Counted from the stretch's first letter, positions 54,249 to 63,935 are shown. The stretch: 64,000 bases of DNA from Flammeovirga kamogawensis (GCF_018736065.1 NZ_CP076128.1:558001-622000), one strand, 5' to 3'. The notes: generated by a model from the letters alone, not told the origin. Numbers and translations: made by a program.

Positions 54249-55931
54249 ATGACAATTTCATCAATGATTCAACCCGATAAAAAAATATCCTTTTTTCAAA
54301 TAGTAGAATATTCTGTGTATAGATTCTATACTTTATTAAAAGAGGGGAAAGGTAATATCGGGGAAGGTAAACAATGCTTTAAATTAAAAGGTAGAGGTGT
54401 AAATCTGTATTCTAAAAAAGAATTTTTAGAATACAACGATTTAGATGAGTTACTTTTTGATGAAATCTGTATGGAGTTATGGACAGTCTCTGAGAAAACT
54501 CCTAAGTGGGATATAGATAGACTGTTTGCATATAAAAATGAGATAGTTGACAACCTTTCTAATATATTAGAATGTACTTCTGTAAATGATCTAGAACTAT
54601 ATATCAGTGATTCTAGAACAGCTAGTTTTGTCTATGTTTTTTTAAGTCATTTCTATGAAACTACATTGAGTGATCAAAAACTAGCAAATATTAATACAGA
54701 AGTAATTTCTGATAATAACTCTGAGCAGGTTACTCCAAACAAAGAAATTGATAAAGGTTTTAATATTGAAATTTTAGAAAGATTTCAATTGTTAGAAGAT
54801 AGAATTATTCATCTTGAAAGAGAAAATAAAAGATTAGAAACTCGTGAAAATGATTATTTCCACAGAGTTGATGATTTGGAGAATACACAAAAGCAAATAG
54901 ATAATTTAGAAGAGCAATTTGAACTTGTACACAAAGCAAGAAAGACTGCCTTACAAGAAATATCAATAAACGTTGAACAAAAATTTGAGTCTTTAGTTGA
55001 CAAGATAAACAGTATCAACGAGGAGAGTTTTAATAAAGAATCTGTACGTGAGTTTATTGTTCGTTTAGATCAATTAGAAAAGCAAATTGTTGATGTTAAA
55101 TCTGAATATGTAAAAGATGAAGCAATTCAATCTTTTTCAAAACAATTAGACATTTTAAATAAATCAATTAATCATATTTCTGATGAGCATGGTAATGAGC
55201 TTAAGAAAGTAGATTTAAGATTTACAAAGATTAAAGGGGAGCGTCATGAATTAAGAGATAATATGTCTCTTTTAGAAGAAAACCTTTCTAATAAATTAGA
55301 TACATTAAGCAAATTACTTACTGACGAGCTAGAAAACATTCATAACATTAGTGATGAAATGACTCGCCGCCAACAGGAACTTCAATCTGTTCTGCAAGAC
55401 AAAAATGTAGAAGATAAAGCACATTTTGATAAAGTAATTGAAGGTATTGCAGCATCTTTAGGTGAAACACAAGAAAGGCAACAAGAACTTTGGGAGAGTG
55501 TTAATAAATTAATTAACAGAACTAAGAATGATGAAGTTACTTTTTCTGAAGTAGTTGAAACAAAAGCTCCTAAGACCGTTGATATTGAAAAGACACATTA
55601 TGTGGCTCCATCATCAAATTATATCGAAACTTTTTATGCTGAACCAGATGGTAATGGATTTTTAACTAATCTATCTACCAAAAAGATAACATATAAGCAT
55701 GTATATAAAGTAAATGTAATTGATGATGTTACTGCAGATTTTGAATTTGTAGATGAAGCAGATTCAAAAAGGACTTTAAATATGAACCTTGCAATGATGT
55801 TTGATGAGTATATGTCTGATAACGGAACTAAAGGATCTAGCTTAGAACTATCATTATATGGTGAGGCTAAAAAAGTAAGAGGATTAAATGCTTGGAGAGT
55901 TAGTCGAAAAGCAATGGTGACAAGAAGATAA
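54249..55931 (+). CDS. Coiled-coil protein with conserved C-terminal domain of unknown function
   Basis: A 560-residue cytoplasmic protein with no signal peptide. Residues about 1-150 are a globular N-terminal region (KISFFQIVEYSVYRFYTLLKE). Residues about 165-420 are heptad-rich coiled coil (ENKRLETRENDYFHRVDDLE and similar). The last 90 residues form a compact domain starting YAEPDGNGFL and continuing ADFEFVDE and LYGEAKKVRGLNAWRVSRKA. It resembles the C-terminal domain of a group of Bacteroidota coiled-coil or zinc-ribbon proteins that often read TPD.NG.F at the same place. That similarity is from memory and needs checking. Its stop is one base from the stop of the convergent PspC gene, with no terminator between. 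Confidence 0.85.
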   Translation: MTISSMIQPDKKISFFQIVEYSVYRFYTLLKEGKGNIGEGKQCFKLKGRGVNLYSKKEFLEYNDLDELLFDEICMELWTVSEKTPKWDIDRLFAYKNEIVDNLSNILECTSVNDLELYISDSRTASFVYVFLSHFYETTLSDQKLANINTEVISDNNSEQVTPNKEIDKGFNIEILERFQLLEDRIIHLERENKRLETRENDYFHRVDDLENTQKQIDNLEEQFELVHKARKTALQEISINVEQKFESLVDKINSINEESFNKESVREFIVRLDQLEKQIVDVKSEYVKDEAIQSFSKQLDILNKSINHISDEHGNELKKVDLRFTKIKGERHELRDNMSLLEENLSNKLDTLSKLLTDELENIHNISDEMTRRQQELQSVLQDKNVEDKAHFDKVIEGIAASLGETQERQQELWESVNKLINRTKNDEVTFSEVVETKAPKTVDIEKTHYVAPSSNYIETFYAEPDGNGFLTNLSTKKITYKHVYKVNVIDDVTADFEFVDEADSKRTLNMNLAMMFDEYMSDNGTKGSSLELSLYGEAKKVRGLNAWRVSRKAMVTRR

Positions 55932-55932
55932 A

Positions 55933-58338
55933 CTACCTTTGCGTGTGTTTCTCTAGGTGAACAGGATCACCTAAAACAGTAACTTTACTCAAAGGAGATT
56001 GAAATATAGTAGCATTATTATGGGCGTTTAAGATTACTTCTGAAACGCCTTTTGCTTTTGCTTTAACTTCTAGTATTTCAAACCCTTCACCATTAATTTT
56101 AGAACCTCCATCAGAAAGTATAAATGCAGTATCTGATTTACCTTCTAGAATTAGAAATGAAGCACCAAGTACATACCCTTTAAATATATCTGAGTTTACA
56201 TTTACATCAGCATTTATATTTCCATCAATTTTACATTCAAAATAGTTTGCAGTAAACTCATTAATAACAAGACTACCTTCCCCTTTAAATTTAATTAAAG
56301 CTAAACTTGGTGATGAAATTGTTACTTTCGACGGTATACCTGTCTGTTCTAACCTATATACTTTAAGCGTATTATTAATGTATGATGTTTTTAAGTTACT
56401 CTTTTTCTTGTCTTCAGTTTGTAATACTATATGGGATTTAGATAATGTAGGGTCAATTTTTAATTCAATATTAAGGTTTCCGAATAATACTATTGAATCT
56501 AAAGGAAACTCATAAGTCTTTTCATCAATAAATCTTGAATTATTAGCAGGTGAATATCCAGAAGAATAATTATTTTTTGGAGACTCATTAAACCTTTGAA
56601 GTTGATTGTTTTCATCAAAAATTAGAATGTCACCTTCTTCAACAGAATTTAGTTGTTGCATGTTTAAATATGACATTAATTTATTGTCAACTATAAAATG
56701 CTTGTTGTATGGTACTTTAATTACAACATTTAATTTTTGCATTCTGTATTTAACTCCTCTTGGGAATGAAAAATGAGAAGATAATTGTAATTTATTATCA
56801 GATATGTTTGATGTATAATCAATGGCTTTAGCATTATTAATTGCTCTTTCTCTTGTTTTACCAAGAGCCTCTTGACTAAAAATTAATTTCAAATCTTGAC
56901 CCGGATGTCCTTCTATACTAAAAGAAGCCCTGTTTAAAGGTAGTTTGCCAATATCATCTAAAGTGATATCTAAAACATCATTATTTAAAGGAAGTAAGAC
57001 TTCTTCTTTATGGATAGCCTGATTATCAAAACTATGAACTGACATATTTAAAGCCGTAAGTAATAGTAGAGATAAAATAATGTCAATACCTAATAATCCC
57101 AATATTTTACCATTACTAATTAGTTTTTGAAACGTCATCATAGACGAACTAATTATTAAAAGTAGCGTAGAGGTAATAATAAAATGTAAAGATCCAATTA
57201 TTGCTGTTGTATTAGGTATAGAGAACTGAATGGTACTTAATAAATTAGCATCGTATTTATTAAGTACTTCATTAGTAAGATCGTTCGATAGATAACTTAA
57301 AACTTCTGTAAGGTGAATTAATTTTAAACTTATCCCTAATACTGGAACTCCTAAGAAAATAGATAAAATTGTACTGACAAATAGAAATAAGCCAATCACA
57401 AAAGATAAGATTCTTAATAAATCTTTTAAAAGTGGACTTGGGTTCAAATGAGGTATGTCTAAATTATTGAATTTATCATAGACTACCTTAAGCTTTTTCG
57501 AATTGAAATTTTTCTTATCAAAAGTAGAACTTAGGTATTTTTCAATTTCAGTTAAGTTAAATGGTGTCCCTTGACTTTGAAATTTATCTTTCAAGGTTCT
57601 TGAAAAAGGAGTGGAAACCCATAATATTATGTATAAAATACCTACAAAATGGAAAAAGTAAAGTGAAATAAGTAAAAAGAGACGGACTATATTCACATCA
57701 ATTCCTATAAAATTACTTAATCCCCCAGCTACACCACCTAACACCTGTTTCTCACTATCTCGAAAAAATAATCTAGTATTTGTATCTCTTGTAAGATTTC
57801 TTTTTTCAGGTAAAAATAACCATAAACTTAAATAGAGAATTGATACTATTGTGGCTGGTATTTTTGTACTAGTAATCAATAAGAAAGGTAAAATAAATAG
57901 AAACCTAACCCATAAAGGGTCAATACTAAATTTATTGGCAATACCTGCTGCAACACCACCAACTTGTTGTCTATCTATGTCGCGATAAAGAGATTTTAAT
58001 TTTTTACTTATTGAACCTATAAGGTCTTCATAACTTTCTTTTTGGGTAATTGGTCGGTGAGTGTTTGTTCTATTGTAATGTAAATCAAAACCATCAGGTG
58101 TACCTACAACTTCAATTGCATTTATAACATCCTCTTCAGTTAAATAATCAAATTCGTCTTCTATACATGGAATTAGAATTTCTGATAATTTATATTCTAA
58201 TTCCCTTATAATAGATGATGAATTTTTAAAATTAGATAAATGTTCATTTAAGGCAATTCGATAGCTTTCTAAAATAGAAGAAGCCTCGGATGTTGCTTTA
58301 AAATGACTGTTACCTATATGTATATTATTTATGACCAT
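55933..58338 (-). CDS. HAAS/PspC membrane protein with C-terminal beta-helix
   Basis: An 801-residue inner-membrane protein. An N-terminal HAAS-like helical domain (about residues 25-100, ending VVGTPDGFD) is followed by two PspC domains: one with QQVGGVAAGIANKFSIDPLWVRF near residue 120 and one with KQVLGGVAGGLSNFIGIDVNIVRL near residue 195. Further membrane helices lie at about 315-340 and 375-440. The C-terminal 340 residues look like the DUF2807/putative adhesin beta-helix (IKFKGEGSLVINEFTANYFECK). PspC family members respond to envelope stress. The usual PadR-type partner is not adjacent here. It is tail-to-tail with the coiled-coil gene. Confidence 0.9.
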   Translation of the reverse strand: MVINNIHIGNSHFKATSEASSILESYRIALNEHLSNFKNSSSIIRELEYKLSEILIPCIEDEFDYLTEEDVINAIEVVGTPDGFDLHYNRTNTHRPITQKESYEDLIGSISKKLKSLYRDIDRQQVGGVAAGIANKFSIDPLWVRFLFILPFLLITSTKIPATIVSILYLSLWLFLPEKRNLTRDTNTRLFFRDSEKQVLGGVAGGLSNFIGIDVNIVRLFLLISLYFFHFVGILYIILWVSTPFSRTLKDKFQSQGTPFNLTEIEKYLSSTFDKKNFNSKKLKVVYDKFNNLDIPHLNPSPLLKDLLRILSFVIGLFLFVSTILSIFLGVPVLGISLKLIHLTEVLSYLSNDLTNEVLNKYDANLLSTIQFSIPNTTAIIGSLHFIITSTLLLIISSSMMTFQKLISNGKILGLLGIDIILSLLLLTALNMSVHSFDNQAIHKEEVLLPLNNDVLDITLDDIGKLPLNRASFSIEGHPGQDLKLIFSQEALGKTRERAINNAKAIDYTSNISDNKLQLSSHFSFPRGVKYRMQKLNVVIKVPYNKHFIVDNKLMSYLNMQQLNSVEEGDILIFDENNQLQRFNESPKNNYSSGYSPANNSRFIDEKTYEFPLDSIVLFGNLNIELKIDPTLSKSHIVLQTEDKKKSNLKTSYINNTLKVYRLEQTGIPSKVTISSPSLALIKFKGEGSLVINEFTANYFECKIDGNINADVNVNSDIFKGYVLGASFLILEGKSDTAFILSDGGSKINGEGFEILEVKAKAKGVSEVILNAHNNATIFQSPLSKVTVLGDPVHLEKHTQR

Positions 58339-58633
58339 TCAGGAAGTATGTAGCTTAAAATTCAATAATTGTAATGTTAATAATAAACAAACGTTTTTAG
58401 AATGTATAATAAGTTATTCTTATTCAATATTTTAAGATCTTAACAGGTTGTAAAACAGGTGTTTAACATGTTGTTGTTGGTTTTTACTTTAAATATATTG
58501 TTTTCAGCTTGTGTCCATAAATGTACAATTTGAACAGTGAAATCATGAAAAATGAGAGATGTTATATTATATTTATATAATCAATCTTTTAAGATTGGTT
58601 TAATAGAATATAAATACATCTATATAAAATTTA
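58339..58633. other. Divergent intergenic region
   Basis: 295 bp between the PspC and FKBP genes. It holds a palindrome CAATCTTTTAAGATTG (about 58582-58597) and a T/A-rich start region for the FKBP gene; no RNA or small gene is recognised. Confidence 0.4.
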
Positions 58634-59308
58634 ATGAAACAACTTCTATCAATCGTTTTTATAGGTTTAATAACCTTATCAACAAGTTTTGCTCAATGTG
58701 AAAAATGTTTACCACCTTCAGAGGAGGTAGACTATTGTTATACAGATGTACGATTTGAAGGACTCTGTGCTAAATTTATTGAGGGGAAATCTTATTTTTA
58801 TTTAGATAGAAAAAAGAAGTCTATCCGTATTGATTTTAACTTTAAGAAATCTGATGATATCTTATCTTTTAAATCTATGGTGATGAATAAGAAATTAAAA
58901 ATTTCAACTGTTGAGTTGCTCTTTATTCAATCTGCTGTTGAGATCTGGAATGTAGAGAAGAAAAAAATAGGTTATAAGTTTTTACCTTCTGGTCTTGGAA
59001 TAAAGATTTTAAAACAAGGTGAAGGTGATATCGCAAAAAAAGGACAAACTGTAATTGTTCATTATGAAGGGTTTTTAGAAGATGGCTCTAAATTCGATAG
59101 TTCTAGAGATAGAAATAAAGAATTTAAATTTAAAGCTGGAGTAGGGCAGGTTATTAAAGGTTGGGATGAAGGTGTGTTGAATTTAAAGATTGGATCAAGA
59201 GCAATGCTACTTATACCTTCAGACTTAGGATATGGCTCTAGGTCTATTGGTCCAATACCAGCGAATTCTACCTTGTATTTTGATATTGAAGTAATTGGAG
59301 TTGAATAA
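58634..59308 (+). CDS. Secreted FKBP-type peptidyl-prolyl isomerase
   Basis: A 224-residue exported isomerase that catalyses cis-trans isomerisation of prolyl bonds. The signal peptide covers about residues 1-20. Residues 20-115 are a novel N-terminal region with several Cys (CEKCLPP, YCYTDV, GLCAKF). Residues about 120-224 are the FKBP domain, with VIVHYEGFLEDGSKFDSSRDR, GQVIKGWDEGVLNLKIGSRAMLL and LGYGSRSIGPIPANSTLYFDIEV, so the active-site aromatic and Asp positions are kept. It should help fold exported proteins in the periplasm. A small secreted unknown protein follows 108 bp downstream. Confidence 0.93.
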   Translation: MKQLLSIVFIGLITLSTSFAQCEKCLPPSEEVDYCYTDVRFEGLCAKFIEGKSYFYLDRKKKSIRIDFNFKKSDDILSFKSMVMNKKLKISTVELLFIQSAVEIWNVEKKKIGYKFLPSGLGIKILKQGEGDIAKKGQTVIVHYEGFLEDGSKFDSSRDRNKEFKFKAGVGQVIKGWDEGVLNLKIGSRAMLLIPSDLGYGSRSIGPIPANSTLYFDIEVIGVE

Positions 59309-59416
59309 TTGTTAATGATAGTTATTAAAGAAACTATTTTACTACTTTAAGAATCTTTTTTACATCGTTTGGCGTTATAGTGTAGTAGGTACATTTATAA
59401 TTTAATTACTAACGAT

Positions 59417-59857
59417 ATGAGAAATTTACTTTTAATTACTTTATCTTTTATAAGTTTTAATATTACAAATGCTCAAACTATAGATACAAAAGAATATTTA
59501 AGTTCTGAAACAAAAGATATTATTACAGAATTAGATGATATTAAAAATAATGAAGCGGAATCTAGTGTAGTATCTTTAATTGATATTGAAGTTGAAAAGC
59601 AATCTAATAGGTATTTCCATAAAACGTTTGAAGTTTCAGATGATGAAGGGATTAACTTTAGACTTAGAAATGACGATTTCTTTACACCAGTTGTAACTAT
59701 AAGTAAAAATAAAACGGTTTTGAAAATGGTTAACGAAAGTGCTCCATTAATGCAATCTGATGGTACAAATGTATTTTATGCTAATTGTGACAGAATTGAA
59801 AGTGCTCAAATGGCATTGTCTGGAGTGAGGGTTTTAGTTATACCAGTAAAGAAATAA
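59417..59857 (+). CDS. Small secreted protein of unknown function
   Basis: A 146-residue protein with a signal peptide (about residues 1-20, ending TNAQT). The mature part is acidic, helical at first (KEYLSSETKDIITELDDIKNNE), then rich in strands (NRYFHKTFEVSD, INFRLRNDDFFTPVVTISK). No cysteine is conserved in pattern and no lipobox is present. I do not recognise the family. It follows the FKBP gene on the same strand after 108 bp and may share its transcript; a bidirectional terminator lies just after. Confidence 0.75.
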   Translation: MRNLLLITLSFISFNITNAQTIDTKEYLSSETKDIITELDDIKNNEAESSVVSLIDIEVEKQSNRYFHKTFEVSDDEGINFRLRNDDFFTPVVTISKNKTVLKMVNESAPLMQSDGTNVFYANCDRIESAQMALSGVRVLVIPVKK

Positions 59858-59874
59858 TAGATAATAGAAAAAAT

Positions 59875-59915
59875 AAAACGGGCTGATTTAATTTATATAA
59901 ATCAGCCCGTTTTTG
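59875..59915. terminator. Bidirectional intrinsic terminator
   Basis: Perfect 16-bp stem (AAAACGGGCTGATTTA at 59875-59890 with its complement at 59898-59913) and a 7-nt loop. It lies between the small secreted gene and the convergent SiaC-like gene. Confidence 0.9.
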
Positions 59916-60320
59916 TTAACTAGCAATTTGACTTTTCTTATCAGTCATAATTGTAGAAATGTGAATGTCTACATCATCCGATAAATCTTCTATATCTTCT
60001 AGTAGATCATCGTCGTTTTCAGAAACGTACCAAAAAATAGTAACCAATTTATTTTGATCGGTCCACTCTTTCAGACACTTTAAAATGTTATAAATTCCTT
60101 TAGAAGAGGGTGTATTAAAATACCCTAATCCAAAATTTAAAGAGAATGTATCATTTTCTTTGAAGTAGTCATTAATCCAATCAACAATGTCAGAATAAAT
60201 TTGACTGACACCATCATGATAAGATTCACCTAGGATGTTACCTTTGCTGTTTTCACTATTCATAAAAACAACAGGAATTTGGGTATTCATCCCGTCTTTG
60301 TTAATTGATAAATTTTCCAT
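59916..60320 (-). CDS. SiaC-like (DUF1987) regulatory phosphoprotein
   Basis: A 134-residue cytoplasmic protein of the SiaC family. The family marks are the N-terminal GESYHDGVSQIYSDIVDWINDYF helix, the LNFGLGYFNTPSSKGIYNILKCL strand-helix with the probable phosphorylated Thr70 or Ser, and the TIFWYVSENDDDLLEDIEDL strand. In Pseudomonas, SiaC controls diguanylate cyclase activity, and its phosphorylation is set by the SiaA phosphatase and SiaB kinase. Neither partner gene is in the window, so this is an orphan copy. Its role as a signalling partner here is inferred. Confidence 0.88.
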   Translation of the reverse strand: MENLSINKDGMNTQIPVVFMNSENSKGNILGESYHDGVSQIYSDIVDWINDYFKENDTFSLNFGLGYFNTPSSKGIYNILKCLKEWTDQNKLVTIFWYVSENDDDLLEDIEDLSDDVDIHISTIMTDKKSQIAS

Positions 60321-60437
60321 CAGATAGTGGAGTTAGTTCTTTTACAACCGTAATACACAAAATTTACTTTAATGCTTGATTCAATATTAACGTTAATCGA
60401 ACACTTATACAATAAAAACTAGAAATAATTATATATT

Positions 60438-61133
60438 TTAGCCTAATTTCATTAAATAGTCCATTAAGATTGGTAACCCTACAGAGCCTTTTTCTTGAAT
60501 TGTTTTAATCCCAGAGATATTTGAGTTTGTGGGTATTGAAGGATCTATAATAATTGATTCACAACCTTTAGGAACGTAGTCAATAAGATTTGCAGCAGGG
60601 TAAACTTGTAATGATGTACCAACGATAATAAAAAAATCTGCTTCTGATGTTATTTCTGCAGCTTCTTGCATTAACGGTACATCTTCACCAAACCAAACAA
60701 TATTGGGTCTTAATTGACTTCCTTTTTCACATTTTTCTCCTTCAGCTAATATATCACCCACAATAGGGTAAATTAAAGATTCGTCTAAAGAACTTCTCGA
60801 TTCAGATAGTTTTCCATGCAAATGTATCACATTTGTTGATCCTGCTTTTTCGTGAAGACTATCAACATTTTGAGTAATGATAGTGACATCATAATAATTT
60901 TCTAATTCCGCCAAAATAATATGACCTTTATTAGGCTTGGCATTATTTGCGACTTTACGTCTTTCATTGTAAAAATTAAGGACTAAATTTCTATCTTTTT
61001 TCCACCCAATAGGAGACGCAACATCCATTATATCATGGCCTTCCCATAAACCATCACCTCCTCTAAAAGTAGGAATTCCACTTTCAGCACTGATACCTGC
61101 ACCGGTTAAAACAATAATTTTTTGCTTTTGCAT
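60438..61133 (-). CDS. cobB: NAD-dependent protein deacylase (Sir2/CobB, class III)
   Basis: A 231-residue cytoplasmic sirtuin that removes acyl groups from lysines using NAD+. The NAD-binding motif is GAGISAESGIPTFRG from residue 11, TQNVDSLHEKAG follows, and the catalytic His106 is in HLHGK. Tyr55 and Arg58 in NFYNERRK form the pair that in SIRT5/CobB binds succinyl or malonyl groups, pointing to desuccinylase activity. The usual four zinc cysteines are missing: only Cys135 is left in that region, as in some other Bacteroidota homologs. The gene stands alone and is divergent from menA. Confidence 0.93.
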   Translation of the reverse strand: MQKQKIIVLTGAGISAESGIPTFRGGDGLWEGHDIMDVASPIGWKKDRNLVLNFYNERRKVANNAKPNKGHIILAELENYYDVTIITQNVDSLHEKAGSTNVIHLHGKLSESRSSLDESLIYPIVGDILAEGEKCEKGSQLRPNIVWFGEDVPLMQEAAEITSEADFFIIVGTSLQVYPAANLIDYVPKGCESIIIDPSIPTNSNISGIKTIQEKGSVGLPILMDYLMKLG

Positions 61134-61230
61134 AGACTTTCTAATTCAAACGAAACAAAATAGATGTGTAATTGTCAATTAAAGACAGTAATATTGTCAT
61201 AAATAAAAACATTAAACAATTAATTTAACA

Positions 61231-62142
61231 ATGAAAGCTTGGATACAGGCCTTTAGACTTAGAACATTGCCATTGGCTTTGTCTAGTATAATACTCGGAA
61301 GTTTTTTAGCATACGGTAATGAGCCAACTTTTTTTAGTTGGGAAATAGTCGGGTTATGTGTTTTAACAACTATTTTTTTGCAAGTACTTTCAAACTTAGC
61401 GAATGATTATGGTGATTCAGTTCATGGAGCAGATCATGAAGAAAGAGAAGGGCCATCAAGAGCAGTGCAGTCTGGTAAAATATCATTAGGAGCTATGAAA
61501 ATGGCTATCATTATTTTTAGTGGATTGTCTTTAAGTTCGGGTTTGTATTTATTATATGTAAGCCTTTCTTCATGGACAGAATTTGCATATTTTTTAGGGT
61601 TAGGAGTACTTTCTATTATTGCAGCAATAACATATACAGCAGGGAAAAAACCTTATGGTTATGCAGGTTTAGGAGATATAAGCGTGTTTATATTTTTTGG
61701 ATTAGTTGGTGTAATAGGGAGTTATTATTTACAAATAAAATCATTTGATCTCCTTTTATTTTTACCAGCTTCTGCTTGTGGTTTTTTAGCAGTTGCTGTA
61801 TTAAATGTAAATAATATACGAGATATAAAATCGGATATAAGTGCAGGTAAAAAGTCTGTGCCTGTTAGAATAGGACGTAAATGGGCAATTTTATATCATT
61901 GGGTATTGTTATTTGGAGCTTTAATTTGTGCTTCTGCTTATGTTTTTTATACCTATACTTCACCTTTTCAATGGTTATTTATATTAACTTTTCCATTACT
62001 TCGTAGAAATGGAAATGCAATTACAAAATTTACTGAACCAAAAGATTTAGATCCATATCTAAAACAAATGGCATTAACGTCTCTACTTTTTTCTTTAACT
62101 TTTGGTGTAGGACAGATTCTAGATTTGTTTATAAAGATCTGA
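61231..62142 (+). CDS. menA: 1,4-dihydroxy-2-naphthoate polyprenyltransferase MenA
   Basis: A 303-residue inner-membrane UbiA-family prenyltransferase that attaches a polyprenyl chain to 1,4-dihydroxy-2-naphthoate in menaquinone synthesis. It has eight or nine hydrophobic helices. The two Asp-rich motifs that bind Mg-diphosphate are present: NDYGDSVHGAD near residue 65 and DIKSDISAGKKSVPVRIG near residue 195. The N-terminal WIQAFRLRTLPLALSSIILGS is typical of MenA. Menaquinone use fits the phylum. No other men gene is adjacent, so the pathway is scattered. Confidence 0.95.
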   Translation: MKAWIQAFRLRTLPLALSSIILGSFLAYGNEPTFFSWEIVGLCVLTTIFLQVLSNLANDYGDSVHGADHEEREGPSRAVQSGKISLGAMKMAIIIFSGLSLSSGLYLLYVSLSSWTEFAYFLGLGVLSIIAAITYTAGKKPYGYAGLGDISVFIFFGLVGVIGSYYLQIKSFDLLLFLPASACGFLAVAVLNVNNIRDIKSDISAGKKSVPVRIGRKWAILYHWVLLFGALICASAYVFYTYTSPFQWLFILTFPLLRRNGNAITKFTEPKDLDPYLKQMALTSLLFSLTFGVGQILDLFIKI

Positions 62143-62176
62143 TTTAAGTAATAATTATAGTTTGAGTTTACTCAAC

Positions 62177-62219
62177 AAAAAACACCCTTTGAAATTTTAA
62201 ACTTCAAAGGGTGTTTTTT
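62177..62219. terminator. Bidirectional intrinsic terminator
   Basis: Perfect 17-bp stem (62177-62193 with 62203-62219) around a 9-nt loop with A- and T-runs, between menA and the convergent OstA-like gene. Confidence 0.9.
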
Positions 62220-63896
62220 TTAGTTACCAGCCTCTAACTTTTCCTGAGGTCTATGCATCCATAAGGGTTGACCTTGATAATTCTTATTCAAAACTTGCTT
62301 TCCATCAAATAGTATTTTAATCTCATTAGCTTGTTTCGTAGGATCTCTAGGCATATCGTCAGGCAAGTCCTCTCTTAAACGTACTCTTTCAAGTAATTCA
62401 TCTTTTGGAGGTATCTCATCAAATCTATTTTTAAATCCAGGTAAATACATATCAGGTTTTTGAATTTTACTAGGAGGGAGTACAGTAGAGTCATGTTTCT
62501 TATTGTACTCAATATTTTTTACTTCATTGTTACCTTCAAAGAATAATGTCATAGAAGGACAAGAAGATTTATTTAATGCATAAATATTTTTTTTGTCGTC
62601 TGTAAGTTGGAAATACCTTGTCATACCATTTCCTTTAACATCAACTTTAAAGAGGCTATTGTTTTCAAAGTGAGCAATAATCTTTTTACCTTTTACTTGG
62701 TTATAATCTTGAATTGTATCTTCCGAAATAATAAAACCATTTCGGTTTAGATAGAGTCTTTCAACACCTTTAGAGGTAATATCTGTTCTAATTACGTCTC
62801 CAGTCATTTGAGATTTTTGTGCCCAAATTCTAGGATCTTGATAGAAGTAGATCATTGAATCATTGTAGAAATAAACCAATGAGTCACATCTAGATTTCAT
62901 GTCTTTAGACCACATAGCTACATTATGATAGGCATATAATGTATTTTCCTGAGTAGTAGTGTCATTAATAGAATGAAGTGTATCTGCAGCTAGGTAATAC
63001 ATATCCATCCAATTTCCTTTTATAGGTTTACTCATTAAAGCATTACCATAAGCAAATGTAGAACTGTCAAACCTTACTACAACATCCGCATAAATTAAAG
63101 CAGTATCTTCTTTACTAAAGAAAATAACATTTCCAACAGCTTTACTATTACCAGTATTCTTATTTGTGTCAATTTTATCACCTACTAGAATGTATTTGTC
63201 ATTTTCAACAATGGCAGAACCTTCAAAATGAACTTTACCATTCTCGGTGTTGTATGTACCAGCATTTGCTATAACGTCACCATCTTTAGAGTTTATAACT
63301 GTTCTAGTATTAAAAGTAGAAATCTTTGTTTCTCTATCGTAGATTAATTTTTCTGTTACAAGGTGTTGTACTTTAACAGAATCATCCATAACTACATCTT
63401 TAATAAAGATAAGCTCTTTATTTTTTAAGTACCCCTCAACAGAAGTAAGCACCATAGTTTCTTGGTTTACTGTACCACCTGTTAAGTATTTGGCTTCTTT
63501 TGTTGAAGTATAGTAATATAATTTATCAGTAACTAAAGTGATATCCTCGTCAATTAATTTTACAATTCTACCAGTGATAATTACTTCACCTTTATTTTTT
63601 TTATAAATAAGCTTACTACCAGTAATCTTTGTTTTTTTATCAATAACAATTACATTACCCGTAGCAGTTACATCTTCAGTTTTTATATTTTGACGTGCCT
63701 CATCACAATAAATTGTTGTAGTTTTTTGCTTTAGAATTACACGCTTCTGAGGGCTGCTATAGAAAACCCTATAGCCAGAAATACCTTTAGAACGTGCGGC
63801 ACTAATTCTCACTTTGTCTTCAGTTTGACCAAAAGAGGTTAAACTACCGCAAAGTGAAATTATTAACAAAATGATTAAAAAAATATTTTTCTTCAT
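62220..63896 (-). CDS. OstA/LptA-like periplasmic protein
   Basis: A 558-residue exported protein with a signal peptide (about residues 1-24, ending LTSFGQ). The mature part is a series of beta-jellyroll repeats of the OstA/LptA type (NVIVIDKKTKITGSKLIYKKNKGEVIIT, then TLVTDKLYYYTST and VIANAGTYNTENGKVHFEGSA), as in the lipopolysaccharide bridge protein LptA and the N-domain of LptD. It is longer than LptA and has no LptD barrel, as seen in Bacteroidota relatives. It probably acts in LPS transport. The chosen start is the ATG at 63896, where the signal peptide begins, although the frame is open ten codons further upstream. Confidence 0.92.
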   Translation of the reverse strand: MKKNIFLIILLIISLCGSLTSFGQTEDKVRISAARSKGISGYRVFYSSPQKRVILKQKTTTIYCDEARQNIKTEDVTATGNVIVIDKKTKITGSKLIYKKNKGEVIITGRIVKLIDEDITLVTDKLYYYTSTKEAKYLTGGTVNQETMVLTSVEGYLKNKELIFIKDVVMDDSVKVQHLVTEKLIYDRETKISTFNTRTVINSKDGDVIANAGTYNTENGKVHFEGSAIVENDKYILVGDKIDTNKNTGNSKAVGNVIFFSKEDTALIYADVVVRFDSSTFAYGNALMSKPIKGNWMDMYYLAADTLHSINDTTTQENTLYAYHNVAMWSKDMKSRCDSLVYFYNDSMIYFYQDPRIWAQKSQMTGDVIRTDITSKGVERLYLNRNGFIISEDTIQDYNQVKGKKIIAHFENNSLFKVDVKGNGMTRYFQLTDDKKNIYALNKSSCPSMTLFFEGNNEVKNIEYNKKHDSTVLPPSKIQKPDMYLPGFKNRFDEIPPKDELLERVRLREDLPDDMPRDPTKQANEIKILFDGKQVLNKNYQGQPLWMHRPQEKLEAGN

Positions 63897-63935
63897 TGTA
63901 CTTTTACTACTTAATAGAGTTAGCAATTTTTATTG

